Made by a program: the position numbers and the translations under genes. A stretch of DNA of 39,902 nucleotides, from the NCBI GenBank assembly GCA_015523295.1, contig WAKQ01000019.1, positions 1 to 39,902 on the forward strand, read 5' to 3'. Positions within the stretch are counted from its first letter, which is position 1. Each line of letters begins with the position of its first letter. Positions 6,497 through 15,160 of this stretch are shown piece by piece. Below the pieces are notes generated by a model. That model worked only from the letters and a program-made list of their open reading frames with translations. It was not told where the DNA came from and did not search any database. The DNA is from Desulfurococcales archaeon (GTDB lineage Archaea > Thermoproteota > Thermoprotei_A > Sulfolobales > NBVN01).

Positions 6497-9136
6497 ATGA
6501 CTGATGAGAAAGTGATTGGTGGGATCAAGTTCGGCATTCTTTCACCAGAAATGATTAGGAGCATGTCAGTTACAGCAATAGTGACTTCGGAGGTCTATGA
6601 CGAGAACGGGCTGCCTGTCGAAGGAGGTGTAATGGATCCGAGGTTAGGCGTTATTGAGCCAGGTCAGAGATGTGCTACGTGTGGTAACACACTCGCACGC
6701 TGTCCCGGCCATTTCGGACATCTTGAGCTTGCAAGGCCTGTAGTACATATTGGATTCGTCAAGCACATATATGACCTTCTCAGAGCTACATGTAGAAAGT
6801 GTGGAAGACTGAAGCTGCCTCAGGAAGAGATAGACAGATATCTCGATCTCTATAAAAGGCTAAAGGACAGGTGGCCTCAACTAGCCCAGTCGCTATCGGA
6901 CTACGTTAAGAGGAAGGCAATCAAAGCAACTAAGTGCCCTCATTGTGGTGAGCCTCAATACAAGATCAGGCTGGAGAAACCTACCTCGTTTATTGAGGAA
7001 GGACCTCTTGGTAGGCTCTGGCCTAATAAGATAAGGGAATGGCTAGAGAGAATACCAGATGATGACTTGAGGCTGTTGGGTTACGATCCTGAGGTCGCAA
7101 GGCCAGAATGGATGATAATTACCGTCCTACCGATACCGCCTATAGCTGTAAGGCCTTCAATCCTCTTGGAGACTGGGATTAGGTCAGAGGATGACCTAAC
7201 GCATAAGCTCGTTGATATCATAAGGACGAATGAAAAGCTCCGTGAAAGCATTAACTCAGGTGCTCCTGAAGTTATTGTTGAGGACCTATGGGAGCTGCTA
7301 CAGTATCATGTCACAACTTATATTGACAATGAAGTGCCAGGTGTCCCTCCAGCAAAGAGGAGGTCTGGCATGCCTCTGAGAACCCTGGCTCAGAGGCTTA
7401 AAGGTAAGGGCGGAAGATTTAGAGGTAATCTATCCGGGAAAAGAGTTGACTTCTCAGCCCGTACTGTGATAAGCCCAGACCCTAACATTAGCATAAATGA
7501 GGTGGGAGTTCCTAGAGATATAGCAATGACATTAACAGTTCCGGTAAGGGTGACTCCCTGGAACATTGATGAGGTTAGGAAGTATATTCTCAACGGACCT
7601 GGTAAATACCCCGGAGCTAACTACGTAATAGATCCGAATGGCAGGAGGATTGACCTGAGATTCATTAAGGACTTGAAGGCCATAGCAGAGGGACTTAAGC
7701 CGGGATATGTTGTCGAGAGACATTTAATCGACGGCGATATAGTGTTGTTTAATCGGCAGCCCTCCCTTCATAGGATGTCAATAATGGCTCACGTGGTTAA
7801 AGTTCTTCCAGGAAAAACATTCAGACTTCATCTGGCTGTTTGCCCTCCATATAATGCAGACTTCGACGGAGACGAGATGAACCTCCATGTGCCTCAGAAC
7901 GTTGAAGCAAGGGCTGAAGCGAAGACGTTACTCCTTGTTCAGGAACACATACTTAGCCCCAGATATGGTGGCCCTATCATAGGAGGAATTCAGGACTTCA
8001 TAAGCGGCGCGTATCTCCTCTCATCAAAAGCCACGCTTCTAACGAAAGATCAGGTCTCCGACCTGCTCGCAAGCATTAGTTATGAAGGTGAAATACCTGA
8101 GCCAGCAATTCTTTCACCTAAGAGGTCTTGGCTAGGGAAGCAGATCTTTAGCCTCCTCCTTCCAGAGAACTTTAACTTCATGAAGGAAGCCAATATCTCA
8201 AGCGGTGAACTTAAATGCAGTGATGAGGAATGCTTCTGGGATTCCTACCTCGTTGTAAAGCGCGGCAAGTTGCTTCTAGGCGTTCTCGATAAGGCAGCCA
8301 TAGGAGCGCAGAAGCCGGAATCAATGCTTCACTACCTGATAAGAGAGTACGGGAACACATTTGGCAAGGAGTTCATGGATAAGGCGTTCAAGATGTTCCT
8401 AAGGTTCATCGAGATGAGAGGCTTTACAATGTCAATCAACGACATCGTTATTCCTAGGGAGGCTTATGAGGAGATCTGGCAAGTTTATGAGAAGGCGAAG
8501 GAGGAAGTGAGAAAGCTTATCGAGGATTATCAAAATAACCGCTTGGAGGCAATGCCAGGAAGGACCTTGGAGGAGACTCTTGAGATCAAAATACTGGACG
8601 TTCTGTCAAGAGCTAGAGACGAGGCTGGTGAGATAGCTGTTAGATATCTCAACCCATTCAACAACGTCTTCATAATGGCAAGAACAGGGGCCAGGGGGAG
8701 CACTCTAAACATAACTCAGATGGCGGCGATGCTGGGCCAGCAGTCAGTTCGAGGTCAGAGAATTAGCAGGGGTTACAGAGATAGAACTTTACCTCACTTC
8801 AAAAAAGGCGATATTGGTCCAGAGGCTAGGGGGTTCGTAGCGAGTTCCTTTGTAAAGGGGTTAACACCTATTGAGATGTTCTTCCATGCTGCAGGAGGTA
8901 GGGAGGGACTTGTTGATACAGCAGTCAGGACTTCTCAAAGCGGGTACATGCAGAGAAGACTCATAAATTCATTACTTGACCTGATAGTCACCTATGACGG
9001 TGCTGTAAGAAGCACTTACGGTGAACTTATCCAGTTTAGATATGGTGAGGATGGAGTAGATCCCAAGAACACGTCATTCGGTGAGGCGGTTAAGGCATCT
9101 AGAATCGTAGATAAACACGTCGGATGGAAGAAATGA
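6497..9136 (+). CDS. rpoA1: DNA-directed RNA polymerase subunit A' (Rpo1N)
   Basis: 879 residues, the N-terminal part of the largest subunit, as is standard for archaea with a split A. The catalytic magnesium-binding motif NADFDGD is at residues 453-459. Zinc-binding clusters near the N terminus are [14 protein letters not shown] and CRKCG ... CPHCG. The [20 protein letters not shown] segment and the bridge-helix region ([19 protein letters not shown]) are present. ATG at 6497 was chosen; GGGGAGTGATGGAGG directly precedes it. The downstream partner A'' starts about 10 bases after the stop. Confidence 0.98.
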   Translation: MTDEKVIGGIKFGILSPEMIRSMSVTAIVTSEVYDENGLPVEGGVMDPRLGVIEPGQRCATCGNTLARCPGHFGHLELARPVVHIGFVKHIYDLLRATCRKCGRLKLPQEEIDRYLDLYKRLKDRWPQLAQSLSDYVKRKAIKATKCPHCGEPQYKIRLEKPTSFIEEGPLGRLWPNKIREWLERIPDDDLRLLGYDPEVARPEWMIITVLPIPPIAVRPSILLETGIRSEDDLTHKLVDIIRTNEKLRESINSGAPEVIVEDLWELLQYHVTTYIDNEVPGVPPAKRRSGMPLRTLAQRLKGKGGRFRGNLSGKRVDFSARTVISPDPNISINEVGVPRDIAMTLTVPVRVTPWNIDEVRKYILNGPGKYPGANYVIDPNGRRIDLRFIKDLKAIAEGLKPGYVVERHLIDGDIVLFNRQPSLHRMSIMAHVVKVLPGKTFRLHLAVCPPYNADFDGDEMNLHVPQNVEARAEAKTLLLVQEHILSPRYGGPIIGGIQDFISGAYLLSSKATLLTKDQVSDLLASISYEGEIPEPAILSPKRSWLGKQIFSLLLPENFNFMKEANISSGELKCSDEECFWDSYLVVKRGKLLLGVLDKAAIGAQKPESMLHYLIREYGNTFGKEFMDKAFKMFLRFIEMRGFTMSINDIVIPREAYEEIWQVYEKAKEEVRKLIEDYQNNRLEAMPGRTLEETLEIKILDVLSRARDEAGEIAVRYLNPFNNVFIMARTGARGSTLNITQMAAMLGQQSVRGQRISRGYRDRTLPHFKKGDIGPEARGFVASSFVKGLTPIEMFFHAAGGREGLVDTAVRTSQSGYMQRRLINSLLDLIVTYDGAVRSTYGELIQFRYGEDGVDPKNTSFGEAVKASRIVDKHVGWKK

Positions 9137-9146
9137 GGTGGTTGAT

Positions 9147-10565
9147 GTGAGCGACAATAAAGGTAAAACAGTCCATGAAGTTGTTGAGGAGCTTTCACAG
9201 CCTGGCACGCTGGTCGACCGGGTTTTATCCAGATTTAAGAAAGTTCCAGAGGAGTTAAAGGATGCGATAAGGCGGAGACTGATAAAAGACGTTATTGAGC
9301 TCGGGCTTAAAGAGGAAGAGGAAGTCTCCTCAAGATTTAAGGAGCTTAGAAAGCTAGCTGATCGTATTTTGAAGGTTACTAAGCCAGCTGAGGAGGTTCT
9401 TCCCGAAGGAATTTTCTTGGAGCTCGTGAACGAACTATTTGAGACTGCTTCGAAGATAGAGATAACTGATGACGAGATGATAATGATACGGGACGATGCT
9501 ATCCGAACGTACTTAAGAGCCCTCGTAGATCCTGGAGAACCTGTAGGTACGGTGGCGGCACAGTCAATCGCCGAGCCCGGTACTCAGATGACGCTTCGAA
9601 CATTCCACTATGCAGGTGTCAGAGAGCTGAACGTCACCTTAGGCCTTCCCCGCCTCATAGAGCTTGTAGACGCAAGGAAGGTGCCTGAAACCCCAATGAT
9701 GGAGGTTCATCTTGATGAGGAACACAGGTATGAGAGAGAGAAAGCCCTTGAAGTTGCAAGAAGGATTGAGATGACTAAGCTTGAGACAGTCGCCTCTGCA
9801 GTTGATATAGACTTGTTCAATAACCAGCTTATAATTACCCTCGATCCTGGAATGCTCCAGGATAAAGGTCTCACTAGAGATGAAATAATTAAGATCCTGT
9901 CTAAGAGCAAGACTCTTTCAGGTAAGGTTAAGCCAGATCCCAACGACCCGAACGTCATAGTTATAGATATGCCTAAAACATACGACATCATCAAGGCGCA
10001 GAAATTTAGGGATAGAATCTTTAGGATGAAGTTGAAGGGGTTAAAAGGCATCAATAAGGTGATTGCTCAAAGAAGAAGAGATCCAGATACAGGCAAGTAT
10101 TACTACGTCCTCATAACCGATGGGACTAACCTCTCAGCGGTGCTTAAAGTTGAGGGTGTAGACCCGACTAAGACCAGGTCTAACAGCGTTCATGAGATTG
10201 AAGAGGTGCTTGGCATAGAGGCCGCTAGGGAGGCGTTGATTAGAGAAATCAAGAATACTCTCGATGAGCAAGGTTTAGATGTCGATATTAGACATATTAT
10301 GTTGCTGGCTGACATGATGACACATACAGGGACTCTTAGGCAGATAGGACGTCATGGAATAGCAGGAGAAAAGCCGAGCGTCCTTGCTAGGGCAGCATTC
10401 GAAATCACGGTTAAAAACCTCTTCGACGCGGGTGCTGCTGGAGAGGTTGACAGAGTTGAGGGCGTTGCAGAGAACGTCATAATAGGTCAGATAGCCCCTG
10501 TGGGTACAGCACTTGTCGAGCTTAAGATGGATCCAACCAAAATTAAAAAGCCTGTGAGTAAGTAA
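9147..10565 (+). CDS. rpoA2: DNA-directed RNA polymerase subunit A'' (Rpo1C)
   Basis: C-terminal part of the largest subunit, containing the trigger-loop region ([16 protein letters not shown] followed by [12 protein letters not shown]) and the conserved end segment [22 protein letters not shown] at 9147 is preferred because GAGGTGG lies 6 bases upstream; GTG at 9138 would add three residues. The protein has roughly 470 residues, while typical archaeal A'' proteins have about 390. Part of the excess is a charged, probably helical N-terminal extension of some 50 residues before the conserved region. The gene is followed by rpl30e in the same operon. Confidence 0.96.
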   Translation: MSDNKGKTVHEVVEELSQPGTLVDRVLSRFKKVPEELKDAIRRRLIKDVIELGLKEEEEVSSRFKELRKLADRILKVTKPAEEVLPEGIFLELVNELFETASKIEITDDEMIMIRDDAIRTYLRALVDPGEPVGTVAAQSIAEPGTQMTLRTFHYAGVRELNVTLGLPRLIELVDARKVPETPMMEVHLDEEHRYEREKALEVARRIEMTKLETVASAVDIDLFNNQLIITLDPGMLQDKGLTRDEIIKILSKSKTLSGKVKPDPNDPNVIVIDMPKTYDIIKAQKFRDRIFRMKLKGLKGINKVIAQRRRDPDTGKYYYVLITDGTNLSAVLKVEGVDPTKTRSNSVHEIEEVLGIEAAREALIREIKNTLDEQGLDVDIRHIMLLADMMTHTGTLRQIGRHGIAGEKPSVLARAAFEITVKNLFDAGAAGEVDRVEGVAENVIIGQIAPVGTALVELKMDPTKIKKPVSK

Positions 10566-10580
10566 GGTGGGGTGTGAGGA

Positions 10581-10892
10581 GTGCCTAAAGCCGTCAGTCT
10601 CGATAATGAAGTAAGGCTACTCATAAAAACCGGGAAGGTAGTGCTAGGTGCGAAAAAATCTATTGAGGCGGTAAAGCTTGGGAAAGCCAAAGGGGTTATA
10701 TTGGTGACAAAGTTGCCGAAGCATATAGAAAATGATGTTCTTTATTATTCGAGGATCGGAAATGTCAAAGTGATTAGGTTTAACGGCAGCAGCTATGACT
10801 TAGGGGTAGCGATTGGTAAGCCATTCCCTGTCTCCACAATAGCTATTTTAGACCCGGGAGAGTCCTCTCTATTAGAGGAAGGTGAGGCCTGA
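10581..10892 (+). CDS. rpl30e: Ribosomal protein L30e (eL30)
   Basis: 103 residues; large-subunit protein of the L7Ae/L30e fold. Seen are the N-terminal LIKTGKVVLGAKKSIEAVKLGKAKGVIL segment (given here only as a pointer to residues 13-40), the central KLPKHIENDVLYYSRIG stretch and the C-terminal GVAIGKPFPVSTIAILDPGES segment. The start is GTG at 10581, preceded by GGGGTGTGAGGA. It is placed between rpoA2 and nusA, as in other Thermoproteota. The end overlaps the ribosome binding site of nusA. Confidence 0.95.
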   Translation: MPKAVSLDNEVRLLIKTGKVVLGAKKSIEAVKLGKAKGVILVTKLPKHIENDVLYYSRIGNVKVIRFNGSSYDLGVAIGKPFPVSTIAILDPGESSLLEEGEA

Positions 10893-10893
10893 C

Positions 10894-11325
10894 GTGCCGG
10901 TTAAGCTGACTAGTGAGGAGCTGAGGTATATAGCGCTTTTAAGCGACGTGACAGGAGTATCTGCAAAGGACTGCATAATCGATGAAGAGAGCGGGACCAT
11001 AATCTTTATAGTGCCGCCAGGCCAAGCCGGTCTTGCTGTCGGTGCTAAAGGGAAGAACGTGAAGAGACTTTCAAAGATTTTAGGTAGAAGGATAGAGATT
11101 GTAGAGTACGCGGACAGTTTAGAGGATTTCGTTAAGAACATATTCCTTCCTGCTAGGGTGCTTAAGATAAGGCTTAATAAGATGCCGGATGGGAGGAAAG
11201 TTCTATACGTGAAGGTAGATCCTGAGGATAGAGGGATAGCTATAGGAAAGAATGGGAGAAACGTTGCTAAGGCAAAACGGATTCTTAGCAGGTATTACGG
11301 TATAGATACAGTATCTGTATCATGA
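10894..11325 (+). CDS. nusA: NusA-like transcription/RNA-binding protein with two KH domains
   Basis: 143 residues from GTG at 10894, with GAAGGTGAGG at a good distance; GTG at 10882 is possible but overlaps that site. Archaeal NusA consists only of the two KH domains. Their GxxG loops are visible as VGAKGKNVKRL (first) and IGKNGRNVAKAK (second). The S1 and N-terminal polymerase-binding domains of bacterial NusA are absent, as is usual in archaea. The gene lies between L30e and S12, a typical archaeal position that links transcription and ribosomal protein synthesis. Confidence 0.93.
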   Translation: MPVKLTSEELRYIALLSDVTGVSAKDCIIDEESGTIIFIVPPGQAGLAVGAKGKNVKRLSKILGRRIEIVEYADSLEDFVKNIFLPARVLKIRLNKMPDGRKVLYVKVDPEDRGIAIGKNGRNVAKAKRILSRYYGIDTVSVS

Positions 11326-11331
11326 AGTAAT

Positions 11332-11341
11332 GTTTTTAAGG
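11332..11341 (+). promoter_or_regulatory. TATA-like box before rps12
   Basis: GTTTTTAAGG lies 32 to 41 bases before the rps12 ATG in the short gap after nusA. It could give rps12 a promoter separate from the RNA polymerase operon. Confidence 0.45.
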
Positions 11342-11372
11342 TTTGGGATAAGCCGAAAGGTGGTTATAGGAG

Positions 11373-11816
11373 ATGACCGGTAAGAAGTCGCCGTATGGTC
11401 TGCATGCAGCGAGAAAGCTCAGGCTCAAGAGATTAAAGTTTAGATGGAGTCAGAGGGAATTCAGGATCAGGATGCTTAAGCTGAAGGAGAAGCACGACCC
11501 TCTAGGAGCGGCACCTATGGCAAGAGGAATTGTTCTTGAGAAGGTAGGTGTGGAGTCAAGACAGCCTAACTCAGCTTTAAGGAAGTGTGTGAGGGTTCAG
11601 CTCGTTAAGAACGGAAAGGTGGTTACGGCATTCGTTCCATATGACGGTGGTGTTAACTTCATAGACGAGCATGATGAGGTAATTATTGCTGGGATAGGTG
11701 GAAGCCAAGGTAAGTCGCTGGGAGACCTTCCTGGGGTGAGGTATAAGGTCATAATGGTTAACGGCGTCTCTCTTGATGCCTTAATAAAAGGGAAGAAGCA
11801 GAAACCCGTTAGGTGA
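11373..11816 (+). CDS. rps12: Ribosomal protein S12 (uS12)
   Basis: 147 residues, archaeal length. S12 forms part of the decoding centre; the conserved loop reads [20 protein letters not shown] and the second one [16 protein letters not shown]. The PNSALRK segment is the universally conserved decoding-site sequence. The ATG at 11373 follows AGGTGG. A minus-strand gene separates it from rps7, although S12, S7 and EF-1A form the classical str cluster. Confidence 0.97.
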   Translation: MTGKKSPYGLHAARKLRLKRLKFRWSQREFRIRMLKLKEKHDPLGAAPMARGIVLEKVGVESRQPNSALRKCVRVQLVKNGKVVTAFVPYDGGVNFIDEHDEVIIAGIGGSQGKSLGDLPGVRYKVIMVNGVSLDALIKGKKQKPVR

Positions 11817-11823
11817 GGACTTC

Positions 11824-12363
11824 CTAAAATTCATCGTCTTCGTCTTCACTACTAAAGAACCCTCCTTCATCATCGCTTTCTTCTTTCTCCAGCTCTTTAG
11901 ATATTTTAACTACTTCAGCTGTTACATATACAGGCTTATTGAATAAAAGTGCGAGGAAGATTGCATGGCTAGGTATCATGGTTCTCTTTAACGAAATTCC
12001 GTCAACGTTCATATACATGCTCGCACTATATGTGCCGTAAGTCCTGTTGAAGCCATCTATAACCACTCCTTCAATAGATTCCTTGAACTCAGTTAGTTTC
12101 GGTTGAATCATTATTAGGAGCTCGTAGATCGTGTCTCTCATATCTGGTTCATGAGGCTCTAGATCGTCGTACCTAACCAGTTTAGCTATCGCCCTCGTAA
12201 TCTCGAGCGGTATATTATACAGTGTCACAACATCGCCGTCCTCGAGTATACAGTTAAGGGCACCCATCTCAAACCCATCACTCTCAGTTATGAGAGGTTC
12301 AAACTCAACTATTCTCAACAGGACTGTGCTCTCTTCCAACTGCTTCACCTTGGACAACGGCAT
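11824..12363 (-). CDS. DUF151/BFN-like protein with an acidic tail
   Basis: 179 residues. The pattern of segments resembles the DUF151 (bifunctional nuclease-like) family: an IPLEITRAIAKL helix like the usual IGxxEAxAIA, an RDTIYELL segment like the THDLL segment, a beta meander with VVIDGF, and IPSHAIFLALLFNKPVYVTAEVV like the PSDAIALALR ... PI.V..EV end. The last about 20 residues are almost all acidic or Ser. It lies on the opposite strand between rps12 and rps7, and its stop is 7 bases from that of rps12. Its AUG is only 20 bases from a TATA-like stretch, suggesting a leaderless mRNA. The family is inferred from the pattern; enzymatic activity is unproven. Confidence 0.65.
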   Translation of the reverse strand: MPLSKVKQLEESTVLLRIVEFEPLITESDGFEMGALNCILEDGDVVTLYNIPLEITRAIAKLVRYDDLEPHEPDMRDTIYELLIMIQPKLTEFKESIEGVVIDGFNRTYGTYSASMYMNVDGISLKRTMIPSHAIFLALLFNKPVYVTAEVVKISKELEKEESDDEGGFFSSEDEDDEF

Positions 12364-12382
12364 CTTGGATTAGGTAACAGCA

Positions 12383-12399
12383 CTTAAATCTTTTAAAGG
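12383..12399. promoter_or_regulatory. Bidirectional TATA region between the DUF151-like gene and rps7
   Basis: The stretch CTTAAATCTTTTAAAGG contains TATA-like elements in both orientations: CTTTTAAAGG for rps7 (start 12431) and GATTTAAG on the minus strand for the DUF151-like gene (start 12363). The spacing fits a short leader for rps7 and a leaderless or nearly leaderless transcript for the minus gene. Confidence 0.55.
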
Positions 12400-12430
12400 T
12401 AGTTGATGTATTGCCGTAGGTAGTTAGGGA

Positions 12431-13024
12431 ATGAGCGAGCAGGTAGGTAAGATAGGGACCGTTGAGATTAAGCTCTTTGGAAAGTGGAGTTATGAAGGCG
12501 TTGTCGTTAGGGACCCGAGTCTCAAAAAATACATTTCGTTGAGGCCGGTCTACCTCCCGCATACAGGGGGGAGGCACGAACATAAAAGGTTTGGGAAATC
12601 TGAAGTACCTATAGTTGAGAGATTGATGAATAATTTAATGCGTCATGGACGTAATGCAGGGAAGAAGCACCTTGCCTACAATATAGTGAGGATGGCTTTC
12701 GAAATCATAAACGCTAAAACAGGTGAGAACCCGCTTCAAGTCCTTATAAGAGCGATAGAGAATGCTGCTCCCAGAGAGGAAACTACAAGAATAATGTACG
12801 GTGGCATTATCTATCATGTAGCGGTAGATGTAGCACCGTTGAGGCGTGTTGACTTGGCGCTGAGGTATCTCACCGAAGGCGCTAGAAATGCTGCTTTTAG
12901 ATCACCTAAGAGCGTGGCCGAATGTCTAGCAGATGAGATAATTCTGGCTGCCAGTAATGACCCTAAGAGCTACGCGATAGCCAAGAAGGAAGAAATAGAA
13001 AGGATAGCTCTCAGTTCAAGGTAA
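12431..13024 (+). CDS. rps7: Ribosomal protein S7 (uS7)
   Basis: 197 residues with the archaeal N-terminal extension of about 45 residues. S7 organises the head of the small subunit. Recognisable segments are [21 protein letters not shown], which binds 16S r[22 protein letters not shown], and [24 protein letters not shown] near the C terminus (residue pointers only). The start is ATG at 12431. It has its own promoter, shared with the divergent DUF151-like gene, and precedes EF-1A by about 140 bases. Confidence 0.97.
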   Translation: MSEQVGKIGTVEIKLFGKWSYEGVVVRDPSLKKYISLRPVYLPHTGGRHEHKRFGKSEVPIVERLMNNLMRHGRNAGKKHLAYNIVRMAFEIINAKTGENPLQVLIRAIENAAPREETTRIMYGGIIYHVAVDVAPLRRVDLALRYLTEGARNAAFRSPKSVAECLADEIILAASNDPKSYAIAKKEEIERIALSSR

Positions 13025-13111
13025 AGCATTTTATCAAAACCCACTTTTTCATAATAACGGTAATCTCTTCCCGACGTAATAAGTCATTAGGGGCTTCCGC
13101 CACTTAAAAAA

Positions 13112-13122
13112 CTTTTATAAGG
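13112..13122 (+). promoter_or_regulatory. Promoter of the EF-1A gene
   Basis: CTTTTATAAGG, with a run of A upstream, is the best TATA box in the window. It lies 42 bases before the ATG, which gives a leader of about 20 bases holding the ribosome binding site GAGGTGG (13153-13159). Confidence 0.7.
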
Positions 13123-13163
13123 TAGACAAGCCTAACTACTTGACGAAGTGACGAGGTGGAACT

Positions 13164-14486
13164 ATGAGCAGTAAACAAAAGAAAGAACATCTTAATCTGG
13201 TCGTGATCGGTCACGTCGACCATGGTAAAAGCACATTAGTTGGGCACCTGCTTCTGAAACTGGGTGCCTTAGACCCTAAAATGGTAAAAGAGGTTGAGGA
13301 GGCTGCCAAGAAAGCCGGCAAGGAAACAGAGAAATACGCGTGGTTCCTTGACAGGCTTAAGGAGGAGAGAGACAGAGGTGTTACTATTGCATTAACGTTC
13401 ATGAGATTCGAGACACCAAAATACTACTGGACAATTATCGATGCCCCGGGTCACAGGGACTTCATTAAAAACATGATTACTGGTGCAAGCCAGGCCGACG
13501 TGGCGTTGCTGGTAGTATCAGCTAAGACGGGTGAGTTCGAGGCAGGTATGAGCAGGGAAGGGCAGACGATGGAGCATATTGTTCTCGCTAGGACTATGGG
13601 AATCGACCAAGTAGTAGTTGCAGTAAGTAAGATGGATATTACTGACCCTCCGTGGAGTAAAGAGCGTTATGATAAGGTCGTCAATACCTTGAAGAAGTTC
13701 ATGAAATCCCTTGGATATAAAGTTGATAAGATACCCTTTGTGCCTGTGTCCGGATGGACAGGTGATAACATAATAGAGAAATCATCTAACATGCCATGGT
13801 ATAACGGACCTACTCTAGTTGAGGCGCTTGACGCTGTCACGCCGCCGCCGAAACCTGTGGACAAGCCTCTCAGAATCCCTATCCAGGAAGTTTATACCAT
13901 TTCTGGTGTAGGAACAGTTCCTGTCGGTAGGGTAGAGACTGGAAAGTTAAGGGTCGGCGATAAGATAGTGTTCATGCCTCCAGGCGTTGTTGGCGAGGTT
14001 AGATCCATAGAAATGCATCATGAGAAACTTCAGGAAGCTCTACCTGGGGATAATATAGGCTTCAACGTCAGGGGTGTGTCTAAGAATGATATAAGGAGAG
14101 GTGATGTTGCTGGGCATTTAGAGAACCCGCCGACCGTAGTGACCGAATTTACAGCTAGGACTTACGTTGTATGGCACCCTACGGCGGTTCATGTGGGCTA
14201 CACGCCAGTAGTTCATGCGCATACAGCTTCAGTAGCGGCGCGCATAATAGAGATTGTTGGCAAGCTAGATCCTAGGACAGGTAAGATAGCTGAGAAGAAC
14301 CCGCAGTTCATTAAGACTGGAGAGTCAGCAATAATTAAATTCAAGCCAATAAAGCCTATGGTTCTAGAGAAATATCAGGAAATACCTCAGCTAGGAAGAT
14401 TCGCTATGAGGGACATGGGGAAGACAATAGGTATCGGCGTTGTAATGGATGTAGTGCCTACGAACGTTGAAATAAAGAAGAAGTGA
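13164..14486 (+). CDS. tuf: Translation elongation factor EF-1 alpha (aEF1A)
   Basis: 440 residues. This GTPase delivers aminoacyl-tRNA to the ribosome. The P-loop GHVDHGKS is at residues 16-23, the DAPGH motif at residues 93-97, and the effector segment ERDRGVTIAL lies between. The base-specificity motif reads SKMD at residues 155-158, where EF-1A almost always has NKMD. Domains 2 and 3 follow, with VGRVETGKL and the C-terminal GRFAMRDMGKTIGIG. ATG at 13164 with GAGGTGG four bases upstream is firm. The gene has its own strong promoter, in keeping with high expression. rps10 follows with a separate promoter. Confidence 0.98.
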   Translation: MSSKQKKEHLNLVVIGHVDHGKSTLVGHLLLKLGALDPKMVKEVEEAAKKAGKETEKYAWFLDRLKEERDRGVTIALTFMRFETPKYYWTIIDAPGHRDFIKNMITGASQADVALLVVSAKTGEFEAGMSREGQTMEHIVLARTMGIDQVVVAVSKMDITDPPWSKERYDKVVNTLKKFMKSLGYKVDKIPFVPVSGWTGDNIIEKSSNMPWYNGPTLVEALDAVTPPPKPVDKPLRIPIQEVYTISGVGTVPVGRVETGKLRVGDKIVFMPPGVVGEVRSIEMHHEKLQEALPGDNIGFNVRGVSKNDIRRGDVAGHLENPPTVVTEFTARTYVVWHPTAVHVGYTPVVHAHTASVAARIIEIVGKLDPRTGKIAEKNPQFIKTGESAIIKFKPIKPMVLEKYQEIPQLGRFAMRDMGKTIGIGVVMDVVPTNVEIKKK

Positions 14487-14508
14487 TATTTTTAGCTTGA
14501 ATCAGAAA

Positions 14509-14520
14509 CATCTTTTATCC
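14509..14520 (+). promoter_or_regulatory. TATA-like box before rps10
   Basis: ATCTTTTATCCC lies 32 to 43 bases upstream of the rps10 ATG in the gap after EF-1A, at a position expected for a TATA box with a short leader. Confidence 0.45.
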
Positions 14521-14551
14521 CCTTTGAATCACTCCATTAAGGGTAAGTGAG

Positions 14552-14866
14552 ATGGTAAGCAATAAGGTAAGAATAAGGCTCTGGAGCACGAACGTAGGAC
14601 ACCTTAACGATGTAGCCAACGAACTTGTGCAGATAGCTAAGAAGGCTGGTGTAGAAGTGAAGGGACCTGTTCCCTTACCAGTTAAGAAATTGGTTGTTCC
14701 CTTGCTCAGGCTCCCTCATGGAGAGGGGAAGAAAGTTTATGAGAAATGGGAGATGAGAATCCATAAAAGGCTCTTGGACATAACCGCTGATGAGAGGGTT
14801 ATGAGACAGATAATGAGGGTTAGAGTCCCTGATGACGTCTACATAGAGTTAGAGATTGTTAGGTGA
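14552..14866 (+). CDS. rps10: Ribosomal protein S10 (uS10)
   Basis: 104 residues, usual length. S10 lies in the small-subunit head. Typical parts are the N-terminal [50 protein letters not shown] across residues 38-74, and the C-terminal [15 protein letters not shown] at 14552 follows AAGTGAG. The order EF-1A, S10, tRNA-Ser is typical of Thermoproteota. Confidence 0.97.
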   Translation: MVSNKVRIRLWSTNVGHLNDVANELVQIAKKAGVEVKGPVPLPVKKLVVPLLRLPHGEGKKVYEKWEMRIHKRLLDITADERVMRQIMRVRVPDDVYIELEIVR

Positions 14867-14950
14867 GTGCAGCGGTTTCAAATCACTTCCTGAGCTCTTA
14901 TGTCAAATCTTAAGCAATATTAATACCCTCTTAGTTGAGTATTTGTTTGG

Positions 14951-15038
14951 GCCGGGGTGCCCGAGCGGTCCAAGGGGCCGGCCTTGAGAGCCGGTGGGCT
15001 ACGTGCCCGCGCGGGTTCAAATCCCGCCCCCGGCGCCA
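14951..15038 (+). tRNA. tRNA-Ser(UGA)
   Basis: 88 bases including encoded CCA. Acceptor GCCGGGG/CCCCGGC, anticodon stem CCGGC/GCCGG with loop CTTGAGA (anticodon TGA), a long class II variable arm GGGC-TACGT-GCCC, and T-arm GCGGG-TTCAAAT-CCCGC. No intron. CAATATTAATACC at about 14911-14923 is a plausible TATA box, and a T-rich stretch follows the gene. Confidence 0.95.
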
Positions 15039-15072
15039 ATTCTTTATTAAAAATTCTTGATTTAAACGGTGA

Positions 15073-15089
15073 GCATTATTCTATAATGC
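15073..15089. repeat. Perfect AT-rich inverted repeat
   Basis: GCATTAT-TCT-ATAATGC is a 7-bp perfect palindrome with a 3-base loop. It lies in the 120-base gap between tRNA-Ser and the 3' end of the malic enzyme gene. It could be a weak hairpin near the transcript ends or a protein-binding site. The rest of this gap is AT-rich without a visible gene. Confidence 0.35.
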
Positions 15090-15160
15090 AGGGATCTATT
15101 GAAATGTAATCACTATTCCTAATATTCCTGGTAGAAACCTTACTTATTTGATGATCTTCT

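Noticed and set aside
15145-15160. TGATGAT near the end of the malic enzyme gene as a C box
   Set aside because: No matching D boxes at proper distance on either strand.
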